From Lineus longissimus (Eukaryota > Nemertea > Pilidiophora > Heteronemertea > Lineidae): DNA of 64,000 nt. This document shows positions 1 through 12,300 of the stretch, in pieces (the first letter of the stretch is position 1; each line of letters opens with the position of its first letter). Location: the NCBI RefSeq assembly GCF_910592395.1, contig NC_088321.1, positions 8,678,001-8,742,000 on the forward strand, given 5' to 3'. Below the pieces are notes generated by a model that saw only the letters and a program-made list of their open reading frames with translations, was not told where the DNA came from and did not search any database. The translations under genes were made by a program, and so were the position numbers.

Positions 1-2
1 CC

Positions 3-187
3 GAGCTCTCTGGAACATTCGTGATGTGACTTTTTCGTTGAGAATATTCTATATACTGATGTCTGGATGCTCTCATTCGATGTTCACCCTACAGTGTCTG
101 CAGAGAATGTCTCGCTTTCAATTCATGCACTGGGGGTAATGGATATATTATTCAGTAGATCCAAATCACGAACATTCCCGAGAGCTC
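3..187. mobile_element. Short palindromic MITE
   Basis: GAGCTCTC(T/G)GGAA then ATTCGTGAT at 3-25 is inverted at 165-187 with about three mismatches. Interior about 140 bp, non-coding. Superfamily not determinable. Confidence 0.6.
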
Positions 188-1013
188 AGATTCGGCTTTA
201 CTTGGGAATGTATATTTGACCTGTCAGCTTTAAGGAATTACCACTGGAACATCACTAGTTACCATGGGTACTCCATTGGTATACACACTTCCACTCAACT
301 GGGTAATACTTACAAATTATTGTTTCCACAGGAACTAGGGATTGCCAAAACTATCCGCACCTGCACTCGGCCATTCTAGTGGTGATAGGTGGCCATAATG
401 TAGCTTTAGTACCGGGCACCTCTTGTTCAATAAATGAATAAAGAACAAAAAATTGGAAAAAACTTCGAACTCTAGGATGGCACTGGGTACCACTGAAACT
501 CCTCTTGTTATCAATGGTCATTGAATGACAATCACTCGAACATATCTTGGTTACCACTGGTACTCCATTGGCATAACACTGAATTTCCACTGGGGGCACT
601 ATTGGAGCTCCACTGGTTACTGAACGGACCTCAAATGTTGACTACTGGACTGTCTACGAACTATCAGCCAAACATCAAGGGTCATATGACTTCTGCCAAC
701 AACATTATTTTGACGTCGGTGTCAACTCTAGGGCTGTCAGATTGGCTCAGTGGGAACACCAGGCAGCGCCTGTCACCTTTGAGGTATTGGGTTGGATTCC
801 CGGGTGGTCCCGGTACACTCATGTGATAGGGAGGATGACTCTCATCACAGTGTTCCCGGGTATCTGGTTTCCTCCTACGTGCATTACAATCGTCCAATAT
901 AGTTTATGGAGCTGATAATCTTCTAGTTGATGCTCAGCTCGGAACTCAATATCTAGTAAAAATAACCTCTACTTTTGACAAAACAACATTTTGAACATAT
1001 TTTTTTCTTTCAG
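188..1013. other. Intron sequence, nothing recognised
   Basis: Loose recurrence of CCACTGG/TACTCCATTGG words at 240-620 suggests an old degenerate repeat. No exon for the missing first half of the Ig domain. Confidence 0.5.
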
Positions 1014-1141
1014 ATATTTTCAACTATCCTCAGGTGTTCTTCAGATATATAACGTCAGTACGAGTGACGCGGGTCTCTACAGATGTAAAGCTTTTAATAC
1101 GGCAAACCAGCGCAGTCGCGAGATATCAGTCAATGTATCAG
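1014..1141 (+). CDS. Receptor exon a: C-terminal half of an Ig domain
   Basis: Pyrimidine-rich acceptor before 1014; donor at 1142 (G|GTGAGA). Encodes the end of an Ig V/I-set fold with the signature DAGLYRCKAFN (the second disulfide Cys) and strand G ending in SVNV. The matching first half, with the Trp and first Cys, would be in an exon upstream of this window; I found none in 1-1013. The first base completes a split codon; the exon ends in phase 1. Confidence 0.85.
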
Positions 1142-4100
1142 GTGAGATCACTTACAAAAGCAAAAACTATTAAAGGGACAACTGGGGCATGAGATATATT
1201 GGGTTTCATGCAAAAAGAACTTCCAGCAAGTCTGTGACTTCTCCAAACAAAATTATTGAAATATCCTTAAACTGCACTGAACAACTGATTTGCTAGACAA
1301 GAATATAACTGTAGGCCTGCCAGAAATGTCAAACCCTTTTCCAAAACCGCCTCTTGTGAAACTCATTATTAGAGATCAACTATTGTGGGATGTTTATGTA
1401 TGGCGGGCACATGGTGGCAAGTTTGTGAATTATCCCCTGGTCACAGAAATCCCACGCCAAAGTTGTTCCTTTATGAGGTCATGTCGAGGAACTGGGCAAT
1501 ATTCTCTCAGTCTGGGTAGTCTCATGTGACAGCCCCCAGATTGGGATCGGTATAATGATTTTAATATCAATAAGCGAGTTCTTCCACTTGAACGTTCAAA
1601 CTCTTTGTTTTGTTAATCAATGTAAGTTGTTTTTTATCAAAAACCTGCATCAAAATATTAATAACTTGGTAAATATTACTTGTTTACATGAAAAAAGAAT
1701 ATATACATAAATAAATCATAATAAAGTTCAAGTGTTTTTGTCGAATTCATGGCTCTGGATTTTATACTGTTTTATGAGTTTGAGCCTGCGAGAAGCTATG
1801 TTCAACGGTAGTTGATAAAGCTTGGAATCAGTGAAACCATGTAACCAGTGATAAACCTTGGAATAGTCAGTTCTAAACCGTGGAATCACTGTGCAAGTAC
1901 CGCGTGAAATCGGGCGCGTTCCTTCCACGATTTATACCCTCCCAACTGCCAATCTCGTCCCAGCTGACTTTATTGATAGCAATTTGCCAGTAGTTCCAGA
2001 ATCAACCTTTTTGTGGAGGATGACGTCATCATTGAATGCATTGGAAATGTGTTGTTGTCGTTAAAAAATAAACTTATATTCATGACGGACCGCCATTTGC
2101 AAATATCTAATTATTGCTCTTCGATGAAAGCAAAAGTAAGCTTTTGTGATTGTTTTGTATTTCATATACGAAAATAAAACGTTTTTATTAGAAGAATCAT
2201 TTGTATATATAATGCTCTGATATTGCTCAGTAGATATGACAAACATGCACACGGGAATCACTAAAAAATGTGTCCGCTTAGAACTGGTTACATCACGAAA
2301 ATATCTCTACATCCCTCGATGTGTACATGAATATGTACGAAATCGCTCACAGCGAAGGTATTTATTCACATTTTTCATCTCCAAACCCGGCTAAAACCTT
2401 CAGTAATAAACCTTCATCTACGTTTCTACGGATAAGTGCCAGCCGGTACTGCATGATGTAGTCAATCTTCTCTGTATCACCCTGTATGATAACACCGCTC
2501 CGTAGTTCAAATAGGCCTCGTGTGGTGGCGTAGTAAGCGGAGCGCTGATTGGTCCATATCATGGGTGTGTGGTGGGCGTGTCGTGATGTGCATGCCTATA
2601 TTTGGGAGATCAGTAATGTACACTGGAGGCGAGGTATGACTGGGTTGTTCTAAAATATAGATTATTGAATCGGATATGCGACTGATTTCTAAACTACCGT
2701 TAAATTCCGATCTGATCATGTAAAAATAAGCTCCAAATATTGATTCGTAACCACCTTAGGTTCAAATGGCATTATTTCATGTTTTTATGCATTTTTAGGA
2801 CTGATTCCAAGGTTTATCACTGGTTTCAAGGTTTCACTGGTTCCAAGCTTTATCACCTACCCTGCTCAACACATTTCATGTACATTTTCTACAACATTGT
2901 TCCATAGATTTTTCATGAAGATGGTTTGTACGATGCACAACTGGAATTTCCAAAATCCTATTGTGCCCACACAGTGTGACTCAAGCATGTCATTTTTCCC
3001 GCAGCAAAGGGGTTAAAATCCTTTCCTTTAATAAGACTTTCGTTGCATCCCGGTTCACATTTGTTACTCATCTGTTTCTTCAGGAAATAATCAAAATATC
3101 CAACCTCAGGCACCAAGAATAGTCGCTGGACCACTAAACCTCACCGTGTCGGCAGGAAATTCCGTCACGCTCGAATGTTTGGTCTCAGGTTATCCATCTC
3201 TTCAAGTCAGCTGGACGCGGCAAGGTAGGTGGCGCTACAAGAGACATTGCAAAAATTGGACGATTGTAAAGAGATGGCATGGGTCCAAATCTGATCAGGG
3301 CTCAGTTGTTCAACACAAGTTCAGTCACAAATTTGCTGTTATCTCCATTAGTTCAATCCATTAGACCTCAACGCCAAGATTAACGGATCAATGGCATCAT
3401 TTAGGGCATTATTACCTATCTGTAGGCTGCCCGGTCGCTTTCCACTCTACAGTATTAGTTCCCATCTACAATTCTACATAAAATGGAGAAATTAAAATCT
3501 GACCGAATTATCACACGATTCCAATTTCAATCCTAACTGGAACCTCTGTGCAGCGGTCATCATAGTGCGGTTCAATATATTGATGACACACTGTGCAGAA
3601 GTAAACACCTTGATCGTGACGTCACCATGACTTCTATGATGACAATGGAATAACATTGCATCGTTATAGTGGCAGTGACTTACAGTTTGACCTTGGTGGA
3701 CTCTGCCGGCCTGTGCCAGGCTGATCCCCGTGTCAGGCTGTGTGTGTGCTTAAAACAATGAATACTGTAGTTTTCTACTTTATGTAAGAGTTGAAAAGGA
3801 ATGGAAGGAAGTGCGAAAAACACCAACATAGGAATAGGTGACAAATAAAACAAATTCATTGAGAGAACGAAAACTTTATTTCCTTAGTGCCAAGTTAGCA
3901 CCTGACCTCACCACCAGGTCCATTGCTGCATCAAGCTTCCAGTTTTGTCGTCGAAAATCTTAATGAATAATGTTTCGCCTCTCTTCCACCAGATGGCAAA
4001 CAACGCCGTGGCCGTATTGTTGGTCAGGGTAATCTCGAAATCACCTCTGTCTCGCATCGAGATGCTGCAGCCTATACCTGTCACGCCAAAGTTGCCGGAT

Positions 4101-7100
4101 TCTCGCGGGAGGTCCAGTCCACTGCCACACTTAGCATCATTTGTAAGTCCTTATTTGTACTTTTTGCATGAATCCGCCTCATACATATTTATCTGGATTT
4201 ATAGATTTTCTTACCCTAGCTGTTTCAAAAAGATTTTTCAATCATATTTGGTTGAAAATGACCGCCAAAATCGTTCTTGAAATCAAAATAGTGACTTTTT
4301 GAAGGCCTCAACATGCGTTAAAAAAAATTGAAATTTTGTCTTTGAGTTTGAAAATTTCTTATTGAATTGAATTTGAAAATTCGAAATTGGGTAAATACTG
4401 AATATTAATTTCAACAGCGCCATTGAGTAGCCCGATATGCAATTACTATTAATACCAAGTTGAGAGTTACTGAATTTCTATTTTCCAGAGCCACCATGCA
4501 GTTAATACGACCGGTTTACTCCTTTCAGGCGCAAAAAAACCCTTTTGAATATCTGATGGCACCTATCCTAAGGAAACTTGGGTTAATGTTCGTCTCCCCA
4601 GCCCTGTATACAAACCCTTGGGACATTTCCCCTCATTTGCTGAAGTACAGATGTACATCACCTTTAAGTCAGCACCTGTGATTTACCATTACTGTCACGG
4701 TCGGTTGCAGCATCGTACTACTAATAATTTGTGCGAATAGAAATAACACTCTGAAATCTTAACATCGAGGTTGTAGTGCACACCTCGGAGATGACAATGC
4801 TTTTATTTTGCGTCGGCAAGATATAACAACCAATGAACGTGCGAGTTTGGATATTGTCATTCCGAGAGTCAAGTGCGAGTGATGTTCTTTTTTTGCACCA
4901 GAACTTCAGCCAATGAGGGGTTATGTTTAAGGGGGTTTGACCATTTATTCCTCAGGATGGTTGGAACCAAGTCTCATCTCCTTGTGTCGCTGGTGACAAT
5001 AGCTTGCAACTAACAACTCAAGTCAAAAAGAGGTCCTCACTGAAGGCCAGGAACTGGATAGAAAAGTCTTGTTGTGCGACACTAGCTATACGAAGTCTGT
5101 CTTAGCCATAAGCAAATGTACATGAGCAGATTATATTTTGTTGTGACATAGAAATTTGATATGCTCATTCCTGCTTCTGTTTTTAGCTCCACCAGTAATA
5201 CGACAAGCACCAACGAGTCTCAATCAGGTCACTGCAGGGACGGTGCGCTTGGTGTGTCAGATTGAGGAAGGGGTTCCCACACCCACGATTCGCTGGCTCA
5301 AGAATAACGATGTACTTCACATTAACGGCCGAATCAAGGTTAGTGTAAACTCTATAAAACATGTAGGTCAGGGATGGTCAGGGATGGATCCAGGAGCAGG
5401 GAAAAAAGGGGACGTGCTCTACGTTTCTCGTCAAAATTCGTGGTGTGCTCCAATATTTTATGGTCAGATTCGAAGATTTCATGAATTAGAGGGGCGTGCA
5501 TTTGATTATATCAAGGCACGGAAAAGTTGTGGTTTATTGTCAGGGTCTCGATCCAACTGCTGTTGAGAATATCCTGCGTATAACTTGCCGCACAGCTTGC
5601 GCAAACAGAATATAGGTTGTGCATAGCCTAGGCAAAGGTTTGTCAGTTGTGATCAGGACTGTACAATGATAGTTTCTCTCAAATTTGCAATTCTCTTTAC
5701 AGGAGATGTCCGACTCGGTCCTTGTAATATCACAGCTTGACTATTCTGATGCAGGTTATTATCAATGTATCGCCACAAATGCAGCAGGAGAGACTAAATC
5801 GGCGGCGAGGCTTCAAGTCAAGAAAGTTGGTAAGTCGTAACGTATGAAAATACTTGTTGTTGAAGATGTCATATCGAAAGCGGCATTTGCTGAAAAAAGA
5901 TCGATATCTTTGTTTACAAAATGATGTCATTCTGACATCATGCAAAACTTTATAATTCTCCATGTTTGGGTGCGCGTATGATGCTCAACAGAGGATGGCG
6001 TGTTGTAACGATATCAACGTCCACGATCATTGTTGGTATCACTTGGATACGAGGAGTTTTTCTCGACTATCTCCTGACTTGCATGATATTCTAGAATAAA
6101 ACTTGGATACAATTTTGTCACAAAAAGAGCCGTACATCGAGGGGAAATATCAACAGGGGGACGCGGTTTGTCACAACTTTTCTTAATGAAAATCATGTTG
6201 AAGCGATACAAGGTATTCACAAATTCGCCGTGACGTCATCAGATATCCATCTATACTCCAAGGCACCAAATAATTTCATCACAAGACGAGTTAAAACTCT
6301 AATACCATTAGTTGCATATACTGAAACTTACATATTTGTCATCCGAACTCTCAACCCATTTTGTCTGTTTACTTTGGAGGTGATGGAAAATCTTTGGGTT
6401 TTTTAGCTCACCTGTCAGGTGAGCTTATAGGATACTGCGGCGTCCGTCGTCGTCGTCGTCGTCTGTTGTTAACTTTTGACAAAATAGTGGCACGTTTCTT
6501 AACCCTTTGACCCAGAAAGTTCATACTTGGTGTGTGGGTACCCCTAGGCAAGACCTTCCTTCAGAATGAAAATCAGTGCAATTTGACTGCTGGTCTGCCA
6601 TATAGGGGGCACTCTTTGAAAACCTATTTTTGTCATTTTGAAGCTTATGGTTAAAGCTAGAGCGATGAAAATTTTATCTTGGGTGTATCTAATAAAGGTA
6701 CATCACATATCACACGGGTTTTTGATTTGACCTTCATTTCAAGGTCACAGAGGTCGAACTCTAAAATTTCTTTGATGGCACGTTTCTTTACTATTGGTCA
6801 TAGACTCTCTAAATTTAATATGTAGACACCTATTATGCATCTCTACATGCTGACACAGATTTAGGTCAGTGTGACCTACAGTTCAGTTATAAGTCGGTCA
6901 AGGTTAAAAAAGCCCATTTGCTTTATTCCAGCAGATTGAAGTTTGAAATGAAGTTTTAGAGGTCTGCATGATATAGAGGTTACGATATCAAATAGATTAG
7001 TTACGTTTCACATCACTAGTGGGCGGTATTGGGCAAAAATGTTAGTTGGCGCATTGCCAGCAGTTTTGAATTTCGCGGTTTGAGGCAATCCGTCGGTATC

Positions 7101-9301
7101 CCAGATGCGCAGTGTTGTTCTGCGCCGCTAGAGCTGCATACTACAAGTATGGACGACAGCCATTTTAAAAGTTTGAAGCGAGACGAACAAGGAATTAAAT
7201 CACCTTCAATCAATGGTATAAGTCGATCAACCGCTCTTCAGACCAGGTGGTATGTGTTGATTACATTCTTGTGATTGTTTTAAAATTAGTAGTTTGTTCT
7301 CATTGCCGATTGTTTCGGAAAATTTTGACTATGATTGGAAGGTAAAATGACAAACTTGTCGGATTGTCCTTCGGTTTGGAATGGGGAATATTGGTCAATG
7401 CAAACCGCAGTTGTGTTCAAGCTGCCCTGCCAATACGGGTGGCGTAATAATACTGCTAAAGAACAATCAAATGATGAATTGTAGCAGGGTGTGTCAGAAA
7501 TTATGTGATGTCCATTCCATTTGACGATCCCGAAGTTTCGAGAATACATCAAAATGGCGGATGCCGTCATCGGAGATTAGCGTCAAGCCGGAACCTTTCG
7601 TTACACTATGCGCTTTTAAACTCATGTTAACGGCTTATAATGACCCAGACGCTACTCATTGGGTAAACATCCACTAAAAATAGTGGCTTACTGGACTTTG
7701 CGCAATATTTCGCCAAAAAAGTATTCTACGTAACTAGGTGACTTTTCCTATTCATAATACACAGCCTGTCCATCCTAGATCGTGGTTACATGGGGAGTAA
7801 TCGTTGTAAAATCAGGCCAAACGCAAAGACAGTTAACCCGGGTACCACTATGTTTACGATGCAAACAAGCCGTGTAAGTCATTATCAGCATTTTGTTCAT
7901 TGAACATTTGCGGGTGCAGCGTCACAGGGAGCAGCATTGAACGGTAAACAGGTTCACATCATATTCAGACAACGGCTTGTAACGGCCATACAGGAAATGA
8001 TTCGTATCAAAAACCGACGATCAAAACTATTCGCTTGCTGAGAGTATACATTACGCGCATACATTACATTCAGACATTTGAGCTTCCAAGCTTTGAGAAA
8101 TAACAGGTCATGTGCGAATTTGGCATGTAATTTTGGTGATTTACGTGGGTACATTTTCAACCCCGAAAAGTGTGAAGTGAAGTTATGCTTTTATTTAGTA
8201 AAAATCGGTGTCCAACAAGACATGTGTCTCAGCTGCCTGGGTGGATGTGGGTCATCACTCACTGGTGACTGACACCATGTATCGAACTTGACGTACCGGG
8301 GTAAAACATAATGGTCGCTCCCCCATTTCGCTCGTTTCGTTGCGCAAAGTCCAGTAAGCCAAAAATAGTTGCTTTAACTTTTGTAAATGTGTCACGAGTG
8401 CTCATATTGTCTCAAAAATGAATACAAACTGCTACCTAGTTACTCAGTACATCATATTCTATACTGTGCATTCCTTGCTTCAATTGTTCTTGTATCATAT
8501 TTTTCAACATTTCTCTCCAATCGCAAGCCAAGGATAAATATTCCTTTCAAGATAGCGTAATCACACGCAATTCCACAGGTACATCCCATCGGCCAATGAC
8601 AGCAGGTTTTACAAAATGTAAATGTGCTGTTTATTTTCAATAGTCACTGAATAGCTAAGACACATGTAAACCCGTCTCAATTGGGCAGAAAACATCTCTC
8701 AGCTTCTTCCACAAATAACGATTCACTTATTCAACATGTGCACGCGGAAAAAAATACGACTAACTCCACTTTTTCAAGACAAACCACACCATCCCACAAC
8801 TATTGCATGATTAACCCCTAACAATGACAAGTTCTTCCTCAAACTCTCCCTTTCGTATCGACAGGTGAGCACAATGGCCCTGGCCATTATATTTAAGCAT
8901 TAAATGTCCCCGGGTTTTTGGTTGATGATTCTTACTGGTAAACATGGTAAATAATGTTCAACTCCAAACTGCCTTCTGACCACGCCGTTTCTTGCCAAGA
9001 TTTGGATGGTTGCCATGGTAACAAAACCAACAACAGGTGACATTCTTAGTCATATATAGTGAGTGGTCCATTCATGAACTGAGTTGCCTGAAACCCGAGC
9101 ATTGAATCAGTCAATATTGGTCAGATTCTGTCAGCGAGCCAAACATGCCCCACGTTGTTGATTCCATGGGGACGGGACGCCGTTGGCGCCAGATGACAGA
9201 AATGCTATTTATACTTTTGTTTGGTTTAAGATGTTCAGAAATGTCTCATTAGCTCACCTCTTAGCAGAGGTGAGCTTATCCCATACCGTGGCGTCCGTCG
9301 T

Positions 9302-9342
<41 letters not shown>

Positions 9343-12300
9343 CGTCGTCCGTTAGCAGGGCACGTTTCGTAACTGTTAGAGCTATTGAGTTGAAACTTGG
9401 TACACATGTACCCTTATGTAATGACACCTTGGAGACCAAGTTTTGGTCCGATTCGTTTCATGGTTTGGCCACCAGGGGGCCAAATGTTAAAAGTGAAAAT
9501 ATGCAATATCTCCCTTAATAGTAGTCGGGAAATTTTGAAAAAAATATGGTAGGTACTTCTAGCAAAGGTGCATCATATATCCTCCGGGTTTTTGATTTGA
9601 CCTCCTTTTCAAGGTCACAGAGGTCAAATGGTGTAAATTGGCCGTTAGGATGAAACGATGGCACGTTTCTAAACTGCAATGACTATTGATACCAAATTTG
9701 GTACACATTTACCCCTTAGTCAGGTGATCTCAGGGACCGAAGTTTGGTCCAATATGATTCACCACTTGACCACCAGGGGGCAAAATCCAAAAACCTTAAA
9801 AATGTGATTGTTCCTTAACTTCTTGCCCGATTGCCACCAATTTGATATCATGGGTACATCTAACCACCATACAGTATATGTCACACAGGTTTTTAATTTG
9901 ACCTTCTTGTCAAGGTCACAGAGGTCAAATGGCGTAAATTCGCTGTCAGGCCGTAACTATGGCACGTTTCTTAACTGCAATGACTATTGATCACAAATTA
10001 AGTACACATGTACCCCTTGGTCAGGTGATCTCAGGTACTGAAGTTTGGTGCGATCTGATTTGCCGTTTGGCCTCCAGGGAGGGGGCCAAATCCTAAATTC
10101 TTCAAAATGCCATTATTCCTAGTAATGACTTGCCCGATTGGCACCAATTTTATATCATAGGTATATCTAATTCTAACAACCATTCAATGTATCACCCGGG
10201 TCTTCTTTGATTTGACCTACTTTTCAAGGTCACAGAGGTCGAATGTACTGTAAATTGGCCATTTTGGGGAAATTGTAATTGCTTGGACCCACATCAAACC
10301 TAACACTACATGACACAATACCATGCTCTTTATCCATCTTTCCTCCACATGAGGTGAGCACAATGGCCCTGGCCATTTCATTTTCACAATTGCTTTTGTA
10401 TTTTCATCAAACCTCCCTCAAATTGACCGCTGCATCATGTCTCAGCATTTTAATCCATTCACAAGTTCATTCCAACCACAACCGCTCCAGAATATGATGA
10501 CTTTGTGTGCAGGATATGAGCCCTTATGCAAAATGCATGTGTCAAACATGGCGTGTCATGATGACGCTACTTGCAACAGAGCGTCCTGACATTTCTTCAA
10601 TGGCACAAATTATTTGTAGTGAAATTTCCTATGCTCTAAAAACGTCGGGCCTTTTTCTGGAGCGGTTGTGGTCGGAATGAACTTTCAGCTGGGACATGAT
10701 GTAACGATGAGTTTGAGATGGGTTCGATGAGAATATGCGATATGCAGCACGTCACGCTGATGGCGCTTGATGACCCAGCAACTGCAACGATAAATGCAAA
10801 TGACGTTGCATCTTAATAGTGGGGTGACGTGAACTCGGATCTCGGCATGCACTCACGTCGCCAGAAAGGTCTTGCGCACCAGGACTTGCATGTACTGAAA
10901 ATAACGAATAATGCGTTTTTCTTCTGTCTAAGAGTTGAAACAAAATTGGAAAAGCATCAAACACGTTCAGAAAAATAGTTTACTGATGAACCAACAGAAG
11001 GACAAACATACTGCAGTAAAAAGCTGACTATTTCTTTAAGTTGATGCAGACAATGTTATCAGTACAATAATACACTCTTTGTTGAGGGGGGGGGAAACTG
11101 TGTGTTGAGTAGGCCCTCAAACCACTCAAGTTTCAAGTAGCTTGTTCGCGTCGGCCTTGTTTCGCCTCTGTCCGACATGAGAAGTAGGGCTTGTATTAAT
11201 TATAAAGTGATCAACACAATTTTGGGCAATTACATTAAAAGTACCTTCCAAGATATTGTGGTGAAGTGGGGTGACAGTGGCCCTGGGGGCGACATTGCCC
11301 CAACTTTTTAAGTTGGCTGAAACTATGATAATGTTTGCGATTGAGTTATCTTTTAACATTTTTGCATGTTGATTCAGTTGAAATAGAACATTAGTACATT
11401 TTTAGCTACGCTGGGCATAAGCCGCGTAGCTTATGCTTTGGCTCTTTTTGATAGGGGGGCTGGAAGAACTACTTTTCTGCAAAATAGCTAAAATCTGCTC
11501 AGTTTCAGCAGCACATGTGCCAGGATGTCACTATTCTGAAGCATTATTTCGATAGGCTTTGCAATTTACAGGAGAAAAACTAAAAGCACCGTAATTATGA
11601 TTTATAACTTAATTAATAGATTTTATCGTCTGCTCAACAGCTGATCAAATGTAAATAAAAACCACGATTCAGCCTGTTTTTATGATGCACTGACCTTGCT
11701 GCACATAGGTATATGTCGAAGCATTTGTAGCCGAGGTTGGATTCTGCATGGGCTTGCTCACAATTGGGTCATAATCAGCAGGCGCACAGAAATGTAATAC
11801 AAAAATGTAGTTCTATATGAGATCGTCGCAACTTGCACTTGGAATGTGATATTTGCTCCTTTTTTTCGATTGTCAATGTAAGTATGCTTTTATATTCGAC
11901 GTGTTGGCCATTATTTTGCCGAATTTATTTATGAAACCTTACAATATACGAAGCCTTATCACTATTATTGCGCCATCCGTGGTTCCTGACGTCACACATT
12001 TCGAATAAGCCCTGAATACCTCAGGATACGCCATCCAACTATCAGCTGTCTCTGGACAAGCGAGGTGAGAGAGTTTTATTTTCTTGTGCTTTATCTTAGA
12101 TTTGCTACTAGTAGGCCTATTTTCAATGGCAATTGTGTTATTTCTTGAATCATATAGTAGTCAATCCCTTGGATTACTCACATGGGATTACACTGCCGGT
12201 CATCCAGGTTTCCTTTGGTTAAATTTGTCCAGCCAAATTTGCCTACATGAAAGATGGCTCGCATTGTATGTGCATGTCCATGCGAACGATTGTTTACCTC

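Larger units (their letters stand above)
1475..6403. other. Introns among Ig exons: gene-free stretches
   Basis: 1475-3083, 3225-3992, 4143-5186, 5339-5702 and 5830-6403 are AT-rich with no supported gene or intact transposon. TTTATCACTGGTTCCAAGGTT-like words recur near 1810-1870 and 2805-2860. Confidence 0.5.

Noticed and set aside
9183-9518. Open frames with long Arg or basic runs on both strands
   Set aside because: They are translations of the (CGT)n microsatellite inside a HINE-like element, not proteins.
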